Origin: Mesotaenium endlicherianum | Taxonomy: Eukaryota; Streptophyta; Zygnematophyceae; Zygnematales; Mesotaeniaceae | NCBI GenBank assembly: GCA_009602735.1 | Contig: WELA01011136.1 | Span: 357,348 to 421,347, forward strand | Reading direction: 5' to 3' | DNA length: 64,000 bases | Shown: positions 34,239-46,367 of the stretch, one piece after another | Layout of the letters: each line of letters begins with the position of its first letter | How positions within the stretch are numbered: position 1 is the stretch's first letter | The notes under the pieces: generated by a model | What the model saw: only the letters and a program-made list of their open reading frames with translations | Told to the model about the DNA's origin: nothing | Database searches by the model: none | Made by a program: the position numbers and the translations under genes

Positions 34239-35180
34239 TGTGACATTTCTGCTTTTCGAGAGGATCTTTCCTCGGTATTCAAGGAATATTTAATTCAAGT
34301 GGAAGGAAAATCTGTATACTTGTGGAAATTGACGAATACTCGAAAGAGCGAAAGTGAAAACTAACGTAAAATGTGTGCTTGTGAGAGTTGCACTCACAAT
34401 GACTCTGCAGGTATTTATACCTGCACAACATGAGGCACTGGAGTGCTTCGAGTCACCACCTAGGGCACTGGTTCATGTTCAACGAAAACGGTCGAAGGGA
34501 CGTGTCCCATTCGGCCGAATGCTTGAAACGCGCAGTTGGCCGTTTGGAGACTTTTCGACGATTTTCGAAAAACCGTTTTGCGCCAAACGGGCGTTTTCGC
34601 GTTCTCCCGACTTTCCGAAAAAGTTGCGATTGATTGCGGAGTCGCGTACACATGCTTTCGTCATGTACCGGTAGTTTACAAAGCTACTTTGGCCAATCGG
34701 TTAGGTGTGAACGTTTCAAACGAAAGTCGCGGGTTCAAATCCGCTCGGATGCAAAGCGACTTTGCATATTTCGTTTCGTTTGACTTTACGACTGTTTGTT
34801 CGTATTAATGATACGACAGTTTCTTCGTATTACGACTAGTCGTAATCCGAAATCTGTGATTGTCCATTATTCGTAATAATGACAATCAAAATAACTTAAT
34901 CAAACAATGATTAATTAAATTATCATCTCATAATTATTCAAAGTAACTTTATGAATAATTATGTCGTACTTTTGCGAAGTAGTCGAATTACGTTACGACG
35001 CTTTTTGCAATAGTATCTCGGTCGTTTCGCCAATCGACCGGGAATTAATCGGCACACGTGTGTGGCGAATAATTCAATGTGATGCAATCATTTATCAAAT
35101 AACTTATGATAAATAGTATAACGTATTTTAGGTAATTGGGAAAACGTCCCAAATACGCCTAAAAAGCTCAAATCGTTACA
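34239..35180 (-). repeat. Element E 3' LTR (942 bp)
   Basis: Same as the 5' LTR apart from scattered substitutions. The outer end has mutated from TGTAAC to TGTGAC. The A box here is TGGCCAATCGG (34690-34700), and the B box is GGTTCAAATCC (34732-34742). Confidence 0.93.
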
Positions 35181-35321
35181 CTCCTCCCCCTTTAAAAGAA
35201 CTTAACGTCCTCGTTAAGCGTACGTCTTTTAAGTCGTAGATGTGTCGATACTAGCCTTGACTAGCGGAAAACACTGGTGAGCGATTGGACTATGCATCAT
35301 CACAGTGACGGAAAAGAGCGA

Positions 35322-38300
35322 TTACTTGGCCGCGTCTCTTTTGCGTTTGTTCCATGGCTTACGAAGAGCGCTTGGTAGCACACTTGCCTCGGCGCAGAGC
35401 TTTTGAGCATCAGCCCATCGTAACCAATATTGTTGGACCAGGTCCTTACAATTAAGTAGGATTTCGTCCTGAGGTTCGTACGAGTTCCGACTGGAATCGT
35501 AATCTAGCCACTTTATCAAAAGCTCCACGCGTGGAGGTTTATGACGAGTGTAGCGGTATCCTAAGACCTCCTCTACATCCCAGGCCTTATCATCATCGGC
35601 GAGTTCCAATTCCGGTGCTTGTGGCTGATAGCGGCGGACCTAAACAGCTTCAGTAAACTGACATGGAACATAGGATGCGTTCGCCCCATGGATTTAGGCA
35701 AATCCAGTCGGTATGCAACAGGTCCAGCCTTTGCGATAACGATAAAAGGGCCTACCCAGCGAGGCAGAAGCTTGCGCTTTCCTGGGTGCTTGAGTTGGAG
35801 ATTTTTAGTTTGCAAAAATACTTTATTGCCAACTTGAAAACATAACTCAGTCCTGTGCGTGTCAGCAAACTTTTTCTGCCGATCTCGAGCAGCGGCTAAA
35901 GGCAGCTTCGCGTTTTTGTGCACCTCTTGAAGAGAATGGACAAAGGCGTGCACTTGGTACTCTCATGGTTGACAGCCCCGCCTCAGCGTAAACGACGCGC
36001 GTGAGAGGAGTGTGCGGATGTCGCCCATAGTTAAGGAAAAATGGAGTTTCCTTAACACTCTCCTGATAAGCATTATTAAGTGCGAACTCTGCGACTGAAA
36101 GGTGGGTATCCCAGTCGTCTTGGCGAGGATTCACATAATGCCTAAGGAACTGTTGCGAAACGCGGTTCATTCGTTCTGTCTGACCATCGGTCTGAGGATG
36201 GAAGCTAGTTGACATCTTAAGTTTCGTGCCGAAATGCGAACAAACTTCCTGCCAGAAGTGGCTCGTAAATCCACTGTCATGATCACTTATGAATTTTTTC
36301 GGCATGCCATGCAACTTGAACACGTGATCTACGAAGAGACGTGCGGTCTCGACGGCATCAAGTGCTGGGGAAGTGGCCACAAAGTGTACCATCTTAGTGA
36401 AACAATCCACGATCGTTAGCACCCCATTGTGTCCTCGATCGGTGGTAGGCAATTCAACGACAAAGACGAGGCTTATGCTTTCCCAAGGAGCACATGCAAG
36501 TTCCAATGGTTGCAACTTCCCAGCGGGCAACGTATTGCTCGGCTTATTCCTCTGACATGTTGCGCAGTTGATGATGTACTCGGCAACATCAACCTTAAGG
36601 GACGGCCAAATGTACCCTCGGAGCAAAGAGTGTGTGGTTTTTGTATTTCCATGATGACCTGAGTAAGGAGAGTCATGCGCTTCTTGTAGTAGCGCATGTC
36701 TTACTCGGCCTTCTGGGACAGCAATGCGCCCATTGTGCCACCAAAAACCGTCCTCAAACGAATAGTTTGAGTGTTCTTTCCTTTTATCCATACTGTCCAT
36801 TGTTACGGCTACACCGTTCAAGCCAGCACCCTGGAGATCTAGGAAAAACGGATCTTTGAGATAGCCCTCGTGAAATAGTTGATGCAGGTCAAGTATTTCT
36901 GAGTTATGCATGCTATCCAAAATCGGGTGTGCCCGCGTCGCCAGGCTGGTTGCGGTCAGACGTCTGGGGGGGTACAGCAGAATCAAGGGTGGCCACCCTT
37001 GAAACCTGACCATTTTGTTCTCGCAAGCTCGCAACAGTCCCCAACATCAAGTGGTGGTGAGGAATTCGACTTAGAGGATCAGCAACATTGTTGCGGCCTC
37101 GGCGATACGCCCACTCAAAGTGGAATCGATGCAAGAACTCAGACCATCTTGTCTGTCTCCTCGATAGCGTTGGCTGAATTTGAAAGAAAGTATTTGGGCA
37201 GTGGTCCGTAACCACTGCCAAACCTTTGCAGCCTTCCAAATAACATCGCCAAGTTTTCAAAGCGTATATGACTGCCCAGAGCTCCTGCTCTGTCGTTGAG
37301 TAATTTTGTTCGGCAGGTGTCAGCTTTTGACTCTCAAAACTGATAGGCTGGCCTGCCTGCAGCAGTACAGCCCCTATTCCAACACCAGACGCATCGGCGA
37401 CGACCTCGTAAGGCAAGTCGGGATCGGCTAATGAAAGAAGTGGCGCATTCGTGAGTGCATACTTAATGCGCTCAAACGCATGTTGCGTATTCTCATCCCA
37501 AATGAACGTCTTATCTTTCCTTGTCAGAGCAGTGAGTGGCGCGGCCATCACTGAATAACCTTGCATAAACTTACGAAAGTAGTTAGCAAACCCGAGGAAT
37601 GAACGTACAGTATGTATATCGGTTGGGACAGGCCAGTCAGCGACACACGCTATCTTGGCTGGGTCAGGGCGCACCCCTTTCGAACCCACTATATGTCCCA
37701 GGTACAACAGTTCATCCTTTAGGAAGGAACATTTCTTGAGCTTAGCGTACAGCTGCTGCTCACGAAGGATTTGCAACACCAACTCGAGGTGCTTGTAATG
37801 CTCGTCCCTGTTCTTTGAGTAGACGAGGATATTGTCGAGGTAAACCTGGACAAATTTCCCCAAGTAAGGTGTAAACAAATCGTTCATGGTACTTTGGAAT
37901 GTCGCTGGTGCATTGGTAAGTCCAAAACTTAGGACTTTGTATTAGAAATGCCCAATAGGCGTTCAAAACGCTGTTTTGGGGACATCCTCTGGTGTGATTT
38001 GAATCTGATGATAGCCTTGGGCTAAATCAAGCGAGGAGAACACGCATGCCCCCTGCAGCGAATCAAACAAATCATCAATGCGAGGCAACAAATAGCGGTT
38101 CTTGACCGTTATGTTGTTCAGCGCACGATAATCAATGCACATTCTAAGCGTCCCATCTTTCTTTTGGACAAAGAGGATGGGGGCCCCGAATGGAGAAGAG
38201 CTCGGCTCAATCCAGCCTTTCTCCAGCAAGTCGCTAATTTGATCTTTCATCTCGTTCATTTCCAACGGGCTTAGGCGATAAATCGGGCGCCAAGTCGGTT

Positions 38301-39350
38301 GATAATCGGGAACGAGAGGGATGGTATGTCCAATACCCCTATCAAGCGGAAGCCCGGCTGGTATTTCAGTTGGAAACATTGACTTATACTTTTGCAAAAG
38401 AGCAAAAAGGTCGGTTGTGAGTGTTTCTTCATGACCTGTCCAACATCAATTCTTGCGTAAAGAGCGTAGTTGAAGTTGCTGGGGAATCGGGTCTCAGTAA
38501 TCCAAAGAAAACATTTTGACCGTGCTTTGCCAAACGTCGCGCTTGCTTTCTGGACAACAGAAGAGTCTTCAGAGGACTTTCCAAGGCCATATCGGGCTTA
38601 AGGGACTGAAGAGAAATCTTCCTGGTCCCCTTGCGTACAATGCATGTCTTTTGACTGAAGTCAAGCAATGCACTTGTTTGCGTAAGCCAATCATTACCCA
38701 AAATTGCGTCGATTCCATGCGGCAATTCAGATACGTAGAATTGTACACGCCCATGGAAGGACTGCACGCTGAGTGGTAATTTAAGCATTCCAATAGTGCA
38801 AGCTAACGAGCCATCGCCAAGGCGAAGAGTCTCGTCCTTGAGTATTGGAAACAACTTCATCCCTTGTGCAAAACGTGCACTAATGAAGCTTACTGACGCG
38901 CCTGAATCAATGACTGTAAAGCATGATTTACCTGAAACTTTCGTTTCAAACGTCATACTTAATGTCAAAGAAGCATGATGCATCACCAGCAACGTCCTCG
39001 CCTTGAGAGGAATGTGGGAAATATGGAGGTCCTTTACCAAAATCCCATTTTGCATTACTGGCCTTGCGCGAAATCGAGTAATCGGGTCAAAGAACGCGCG
39101 AATATGTGTGAATGTAGCAATATATATTGGTGCAAGACACTTGTGCATTTTCCGTAAGCGAGATAAGTGTTCGTAACACTTGGCAAGGTTAGGATGCACT
39201 CGAGTTCCAAGAACTCAGCAAAGCTCAACACTGGCATACAAATATATTCGTGTCGAAGTATATTTATATCGGGTATGCCTGAGTGAACAAGGATTCTTGG
39301 GGCTTGCGCGCGAACTCCTAGAATTTCCTGCTCACTAAGTCGTGTTGTCA
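35322..39350 (-). pseudogene. pol: Element E pol, broken
   Basis: Protease FTVIDSGASVSFIS (about 38.9 kb) and GIDAILGNDWL are present, as is the RT region [16 protein letters not shown]. Stops at about 37.96 kb interrupt the [13 protein letters not shown] block. The catalytic motif reads VYLDNILVYS, with Asn in place of the second Asp. RNase H VVADASGVGIGAVLL and VVTDHCPN follow. The integrase zinc finger GHHGNTKTTHSLLRG...CATCQRNK leads into a core where the first catalytic Asp is Val (ISLVFVVELP), while ISDHDSGFTS and [11 protein letters not shown] keep the later positions. A frameshift near 35.6 kb precedes the chromodomain VELLIKWLDYDSSRNSYEP. Two catalytic losses plus frame breaks mean no activity. 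Confidence 0.85.
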
Positions 39351-39429
39351 AAAGCTCAGAAGGAGGCTTTGCGACTAGCTCCTGAGCTACTCTTTTAAAG
39401 GCCCCTTGCCTTTCCCCTTGGGATTGTTT

Positions 39430-40612
39430 CTCGAATCCCTCCTAGTAGAACATTGCGAGATCGTATGCCCTTGCTTCCCACAGCCAAAACACAGCCCTCT
39501 GGTCATCATATGATTGCGAGCTTCGGTGTTGTCTATTTTGCCTATCTTGGGAGGTGGACTAGTGGATCGAGTGCTAGGGCCCGCGCCATTAGGATAGTTC
39601 CTCTTGGGGGCGGGTTTACTTGTACTAGGAAAGGACGATGGAGGACGTGATGGACGCGAGGCCCGTTTAGGCGTAGCGACCGACTCCTCTTGAGCTAAAG
39701 TCTTGGTATAACGAATGAGATTGGCGATGGCTGTCTATTCCAAATCGGTGACTGGGTTCGCGTTGAGACGATTAGCGTATTCCGCTTGGAGTCCCAAGCG
39801 AAAAAGGTGAATTTGCATCCCAGTATCAACTGGAACATCCACTATTTGGGCGACTAAGATACGGAACTTATTGATATAGGTTTAGTGCCTGTCTGTTTGA
39901 GGAGAAGCAACTTATCGCGAGCTATCTTGGATGGATTGTGACGCCCAAAATAATTGCGTAACTCGGTACTAAACTCCTCGAAAGTGATGGGCCCCCTCTC
40001 AGTCCCATGCCATAACTGCGATGCATCCCCCTTGAGAAAAGTGGAAGCCATCATGGCTTGGTCGGTAGGGGCTACGTTCGCTAACGCAAAGAAGGTTTTG
40101 AGTTCTTTGAGAAAACGGCGTACATCAGAATTGGGGCCGCCTTGAAACTTTTCAGGCGGCGATGGTTTGTACGAAGGCGTTGGTGCCGCGGCCTGCCCAA
40201 GGATGATGGGCGGGATTGGCGTGTTGGCGTTGTCGCCTGCGGTCCCTGATGGGCCCGGCATCCCTTGGGCAGCCTGTAAAAAAGGACCAATCGAAGGGTG
40301 AGTGTCCATGGCAGCAACGAAGCGAGTGACAAGGTCGGCCAACTCAGTGTGAGTGACTTCAGCGAGGTTAACACGGTCTTCTGTACGACCAATGACGTCG
40401 GACAAAGTACTAAGTGCCATTGTCATGGTTTGACTGTCAGTCGTCAAGGCCGTGAAGCGTTGTAAAATGGTTTGCTGGAAAGTGCGCGGCGAGATTGGCT
40501 CGGCGGGCAATCCTCCAGCATCGCTGCTGGTGACGACAGGAGCGGGAAGAGCAGCTGAAGCGGCGGCGGCAGCATCGGCAGCAGTCGCAGCGGCACCATT
40601 GTCGCCCTCCAT
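39430..40612 (-). pseudogene. gag: Element E gag, broken
   Basis: The likely start is ATG 40612 (MEGDNGAAATAAD), followed by an Ala-rich tract, a helical region with TELADLVTRFVAAMD and a capsid segment (PPEKFQGGPNSDVRRFLKEL, then ATFLKGDASQLW). The first frame ends near 39854. After shifts and a stop the frame continues to a zinc knuckle CFGCGKQGHTISQC at about 39460-39500. A longer upstream reading into the PBS region has no support. Confidence 0.75.
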
Positions 40613-40798
40613 ATGGAAGCCGAGATAGCGCCGGAAGAGAGAGAAAAAATTTCCCGTCGAAACACAATAAGCGACCGGGGGGTCAGGGCAGTACTGGGAT
40701 GGGTGACCTTCCCAATACGAAAAATTGCCCCAAATATATTTTCCCAAAAATATATTCCAGCCACTAAAAAAAACTTTTCCTTGGAGAAACCGAGATCG

Positions 40799-40811
40799 GC
40801 TCCAATACCAA
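40799..40811 (-). other. Primer binding site of Element E
   Basis: TTGGTATTGGAGC directly abuts the 5' LTR and resembles the initiator-Met type site seen in B and D. Confidence 0.6.
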
Positions 40812-41752
40812 TGTAACATTTCTGCTTTTCAAGAGGATCTTTCCTCGGTATTCAAGGAATATTTAATTCAAGTGGAAGGAAAATCTGTATACTTGTGGAA
40901 ATTGACGAATACTCGAAAGAGCGAAAGTGAAAACTAACGTAGAATGTGTGCTTGTGAGAGTTGCACTCACAATGACTCTGCAGGTATTTATACCTGCACA
41001 ACATGAGGCACTGGAGTGCTTCGAGTCACCACCTAGGGCACTGGTTCATGTTCAACGAAAATGGTCGAAGGGACGTGTCCCATTTGGTCGAATGCTCGAA
41101 ATGCGCAGTTGGCCGTTTGGAGACTTTTCGACGGTTTCCGAAAAACCGTTTCGCGCCAAACGGGCGTTTTCGCGTTCTCCCGACTTTCCGAAAAAGTCGC
41201 GATTGATTGCGGAGTCGCGTACACATGCTTTCGTCATGAACTGGTAGTTTACAAAGCTACTTTGGCCAATCAGTTAGGTGTGAACGTTTCAATCGCAGTC
41301 GCGGGTTCGAATCCGCTCGGATGCAAAGCGACTTTGCATATTCTGTTTCGTTTGACTTTACGACTGTTTGTTCGTATTAATGATACGACAGTAGCTTCGT
41401 ATTAAGACTAGTCGTAATCCGAAATCTGTGATTGTCCATTATTCGTAAATATGACAATCAAAATAACTTAATCAAACAATGATTAATTAAATTATCATCT
41501 CATAATTATTCAAAGTAACTTCATGAATAATTGTGTCGTACTTTTGCGAAGTAGTTGAATTACGTTACGACGCTTTTTGCAATAGTATCTCGGTCGTTTC
41601 GCCAATCGACCGGGAATTAATCGGCACACGTGTGTGGCGAATAATTCAATGTGATGCAATCATTTATCAAATAACTTATGATACATAGTATAACGTATTT
41701 TCGGTAATTGGGAAAACGTCCCAAATGCGCCTAAAAAGCTCAAATCGTTACA
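40812..41752 (-). repeat. Element E 5' LTR (941 bp)
   Basis: Contains, in + orientation, an A-box-like TGGCCAATCAG (41263-41273), a perfect B-box-like GGTTCGAATCC (41304-41314) and a 6-bp hairpin GCAAAG-CGA-CTTTGC (41323-41337). The geometry is like a tRNA gene. Confidence 0.93.
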
Positions 41753-41757
41753 CTTTC

Positions 41758-43945
41758 TTAGATGCTCCATAGCTCTTCCAAGGTCTTCAAAAAGGTTAAT
41801 AAGAAAGTACCACCACAAACTGGTCCAAGTAGGGTCTGTAGATACTATTCATGAGCTCCATGAATATAGCAGGTGCATTAGTCAACCCAAAAGGCATGAC
41901 TGTGAATCCAAACAAATCATAGCAATTTTGTGAACGTCTCCTTCCGCAATTCGTACCTGGTGATAGCCTCTCCTCAGATTGATCTTCGAGAAATATTTCG
42001 CCCCGACAAGTTTGTCAATCAACTCATAGCTCTCTGTGGAGGTAATCATGCTTGTAGCTCCTTAGAAAAAAGCACTTGAACTCCTCCTACAGCGCCTTAA
42101 TTTGGACACGCATCTCAGCACGCTTCTTCTTTTTTTGAATAGTTGGGCTTTGCCTCTTTTGAGCAAGAAGATTAGACACCACTACTGGCTCCTCGTGCGG
42201 TGTACATTTGACCAGGCTTTTAGGATTCACGCTTGCTCCATCTGATGACCCGACCAAGGCCACCGAAACAAGGTACATCTCCTTCACCTGTATCACCCTG
42301 CATAGCTTCTTAACTTGCAGCCTTGACAGAAGACGATTACTTGTGGCCCTGTCTACCTCCACCTATTTTGCTATCTCCAGACCATCACACCCTTGGACCT
42401 TCACTTGTCCCGTGCTCCAGTGCACTTGAGGGTTGGCTTTGGTCGGCCCAATATCACCTCATAGTGACCTAAATCTGCGTGCTCCATAACTTCCTTACTC
42501 CGGTGCGCTGCTACTTCCACGTGAATAGCTTTCGTAGGTGCACCACACTTGAGTCTCTGCCCATTCACCAAAATCGCCTCCTTAGGCTCATAATGCTTTT
42601 GCACAAAGATTCGCAAATAACCACTCTTTCACCAGCTTCTTGTGCACAAAGTTTGCACTGGCACCACCGTTCACCATACACTTTGCCTTGTTGCCGTCGA
42701 CTACTCCTTCCACGATAATAGGCTTGTCAATGTCTTCTTGTGCACAAAATTTGCACTGGCACCATTATTGACCATACACTTTGCCTTGTTGCCGTCGACT
42801 ACTCCTTCCACAATAATAGGCTTGTCAATGTCTTGTCTTTTGCTTCTCGACAGGCTCCTGGGGATAAACTCCTTGTGAGTTTCCCTCTTCACGCCAATAG
42901 ACACCCCAGAACAAGTTACTGACGTCCTCCTTCTTTCCTGCTGTTGGGGTTGCTTCGCTTTCACACGACAGTCTCGAGCCGGATGTCCAAGCTTGCCACA
43001 ATTTATAGCAAGATCCTCTCGGCTTCTAAGCCTGCTGCCTGCGTTGGTTTTGGACAAGTGCCAATTCCGTCGGTACACGACCTTGGCCACTCGTGCTTGG
43101 CGTTTGAAAACCAAATTGTTGATATCCTCCAACGTTGTGGCTGCTCTACTGCCTCTGACTATGCTCCACAGCGTCGACCCTCGTCGCCAATACCAACATT
43201 TCTCCAAGACCGGTTTGGTCCTTGAGCGCAACTTCCTTGGCCACAGTTGGCTTGAGTCCTCAGTTGAACTTGTCCATCACCTCCGACTCATGCATAGATG
43301 GACATTATAGCACCAGCTCGTTGAAGTGGAAAACATAGTCCTGAAAGCTTGCTCTTTGACGAAGGCGCACCAATAGATCTCGGACAATACCCTCAGGTGC
43401 AATATGTTGAAATTGCGACGTCAACCCTTCAAAGAGCTAATCAACAGTAGCAAAACTCTAGTTGCTCCTCTCGCTCATACCAAGCTCCAGCACTCACCTT
43501 CAACAAGTAATCACAAAGGCAACTTGCCTGTTGGATGTGAGCGCAAAATACTCCATAAACTTCTTTACTCAAAGATTTGTTGATGAATAGGCGGCAATCC
43601 ACGCTCTACAGTGTACACATTTGGCGAAGGCGCACGCACTCTTGATGCGAGTAAAATTACTGGTTGCACCACTGGTTGAACATGGATTGGTGGCATATCA
43701 GGTGCACGTTTTGAACTCGTCGAAGCAACGTTCCCAACGACAACTCGCACCATATTTTGGGTGTAGACTTCTCCTCCAATTGTGGTTGCCATTTGTCTTA
43801 GCACCTCCTGCATCTCCTATTGCTCTCTTGATGATGGTGCGTTGCTTGCTGCTCCACGCGCTCGACGTGCTCGACATGTTCACCTCTTGGAGCTGCCGAT
43901 TGCGACTCCAATTTCTAATATGCAAACTAGCCCGCTCCAATAACA
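41758..43945 (-). pseudogene. Element C gag, protease and RT start, broken
   Basis: Reading on the minus strand from 43940: gag fragments, then a degraded zinc knuckle INCGKLGHPARDC lacking its first Cys. The protease motif is CMVNNGASANFVHKKT, in which the active-site Asp has become Asn. A 98-bp tandem duplication covers this motif (units 42636-42733 and 42734-42831). RT remains follow ([21 protein letters not shown], about 41.95 kb) up to the Element E target site. Many stops and shifts are present. Confidence 0.7.
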
Positions 43946-44147
43946 GATGAAGGGGGCAAAGTGCCCAAGTGGGAGTGTACCAACTCTCGAGGAATCAAAC
44001 TAGTTGCAATTATACTCTAGAGTGCAGCGGGATAGCAGTAAGAAAACTTAGCTAAATAACTGAACATTTCAACTAGCCAGATGGTGCTCACAAACAGATA
44101 GGGTTAAAGGCCTTGTCATTACAACCCGTAGAATTTACATAAGTAAA

Positions 44148-46362
44148 AATTGATGAGGAATGAAGCTGTTATGCTTACTTATAGTTTTTTTGGGCCTAAT
44201 CTTTAGCCTCTAGGAGGAAGGGCCGCTTAGCAATCAAAATTTGAAGTGTTTGTCAAATTGTTTCTTCCTGAACATTTGAGAGTATGCCATATCAGCGTGA
44301 TTTGACGTGCCGAGTCAATTTGACGTCCACACACATTGTACAAAAATCTCTAGAATATTCTAAATAAGGCACGCTAGGCCAAATCAAAACTTATGATTGA
44401 TTTGACCTAACCGGCACTTTTGCACTCCGCGTCAGCCGAAATTATGTGAAGGTTCAAATTCAATCTAACGTCCTAGATTGCTCGACGCTGTCGGTTTATC
44501 TGACGGTTGCACTCACCGCAAATTAAGGACAGTCGTTAAACGACCTTAAACTAATCAAAATTCAAAAAATCACAACTTTAATTCTCAATTACTCAATTAA
44601 ATTTGACAAATTTTATGTTAAAATGATTTAAAGATTCACTTTACAGTGCTACAATCTCACGGTACCACCCAAAGGTGTAATTCCCCTAGAGACGTCAACA
44701 TTATTTGACAACCCGTCGTTACAACGGCGAGGGGACAAGTCACAAACTAGCAGCTTTCTACGTCTTGGAGGACGAAGAGCAGACTTGGCAAAAAACATAA
44801 ATCAAGTTGAGGCACTCGCGACCCCATTTGCCGAGGTCAAATATGTTTCGTCATTAAATGTGGGACGGAGGGTCAAATAATTTACACTCTAAGAGAGGTC
44901 CAAGTGGTGCATGGGGCAAATTGCTCCCGTTGGCCATCTACGCTTGGGTGTAGGCCAATTTTGCCTTTGTGGGCCAAAGCGTAGACAAGAAAGGCGTAGA
45001 AGTGGAAAAACTACGTTTTGAAGTGTGGAGTTGGTCAAAGAGCAGCACCTATGGTCCAAAACGTAGACAGCTTGATGCAAAATGTAAAAATTTGGGTGCC
45101 AAAGAACAGTCTGAATCACTTGGAATGGCTAACTATGGCAAGCCTTTCCAAAAATGGTATGGCAATGGCCACTTCGTTGTCATTAGTTAGTAAATTTGGC
45201 TGAGCGTGCCAATAACGTTATTATAGATCATTAAGTTAGAGCTTGGCTCTAGGTTTAAGTTTGAGTTTTGATTCCAAGTCGTCGGGTGACGAGGGTGGCC
45301 CTGACATGCCCGGCCCCCGTTGCACGGCTGTGTTTGGCAGGGGGAGTGTGCGAGAGGGGGTTGTGACAAGGTATAGGCCCCCGCTGCACGTTAATTGGTC
45401 GCCATATCATTATTTGTTTTCCTACGCGGTCCTCTTGAGCTCGCGACCAAAATCTGACGACCCGGATTGGCCCTAGTTATGGAATACTTGCGTATTGGTT
45501 CATGAGCATCACATTATACCATGTATTTCCACGTATTCTGAAAATACCAGAAAAGCACGTCAGAAAACGATAAAAGAAAATTTTGACAACTATAAGATGT
45601 TGATTTCATTTTTCTTTTGACACTTTTTGCTTGTACCTTATTGAATCCTCTACCATTCGCGACCAAACGCGCTCGAAGTTTCAGAGTATTGTGGAAGTTT
45701 GAAACTTTCTATTTTTCCAAGAATCTTGGAAAAACAAAAATACACGCGTATTTTCAAATTTTACACGTATAACTCTAAAACGTATTTGTTATACCAATAC
45801 TTTTTATTTGTATTCCATAACTAGGGAAGTGGCCCGTGGTCTTACGACAATTTTGGAGGAGCCCTGGATGTGGTGGGGATCACTGTGCAATTGCCTCGTG
45901 TTTCAATGAAGACTTGCATTTTTTTCCTTACAGGAACGCTTGGCGATTGTCGGTCCTATTAGTTTTCTTTTTTTCCCGCGCTTTCACTGATTGAGAAAAT
46001 ACGTGGCAAACCTGAGGTTGCACGCATGGAACTATAGCATGGCCCGATGCTTCGCTGAAGAGTGAAAATATGGGATTAAAAGAAAACACCTGTCCGTAAC
46101 ACACAAATGCACGTGCACCGACATTCTTTGCTCCTACGATCATCGGTGCTTAGAGGCGCACGAGTTGTCAGCGTTTCAAAACGTAGGAGCACCTGTGGGT
46201 GGTCAACCAACAGTTTAGCTGTGCGCTTGACGGAGATAGCAAATCTACACATCAAAGCAAAAATCCCTTGGCGGCAAAGGCCGTCAGACCGAGCAGTTAT
46301 GGAACGAAGAGGGTCCAAAAAAGGCCAATTTTTGAGCCCTTTCTCCACTCCCCAGATTGGAG
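44148..46362. other. Spacer between Elements C and D
   Basis: AT-rich with no recognisable gene; contains the inverted-repeat element at 45471-45826. No continuation of Element A integrase was found here. Confidence 0.5.
45471..45826. mobile_element. MITE-like element with perfect 17-bp inverted ends
   Basis: CCCTAGTTATGGAATAC at 45471-45487 is repeated inverted at 45810-45826. If the element proper starts at GTTATGG, a TA on each side (45474-45475, 45822-45823) would be a mariner-type duplication. About 350 bp, AT-rich and noncoding. The superfamily is uncertain. Confidence 0.6.
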
Positions 46363-46367
46363 ATTGG

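Larger units (their letters stand above)
34239..41752 (-). mobile_element. Element E: Ty3/gypsy chromovirus, structurally complete but coding-defective, inside Element C
   Basis: 7514 bp, flanked by CTTTC duplications (34234-34238 and 41753-41757). LTR termini are TGTAAC...GTTACA. On the minus strand: 5' LTR, PBS, gag, protease, RT, RNase H, integrase, chromodomain, 3' LTR. Frameshifts, stops and lost catalytic residues in RT and integrase make it non-autonomous. Its LTRs are still very similar. Confidence 0.93.
31056..44147 (-). mobile_element. Element C: old Ty3/gypsy chromovirus relic hosting a solo LTR and Element E
   Basis: The left LTR (31056 to about 31301) and right LTR (43948 to at least 44147) share the start TGAAGGGGGCAAAGTGCC and about 200 bp of homology. 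The right copy then loses similarity after about 44147. A PPT (GAGGAGGGGGATGA, minus strand) adjoins the left LTR. Internal order on the minus strand is gag, protease, RT, [Element E], RNase H, [solo LTR], integrase core and chromodomain. Without the two guests only about 4.3 kb remains, so parts are deleted. Every domain is broken. The target duplication could not be found. Confidence 0.75.

Noticed and set aside
34453-34808. Several overlapping 60-90-codon frames in the Element E LTRs (and 41026-41405)
   Set aside because: They derive from inverted, CGAAAA-rich LTR sequence; no domain and no start context.
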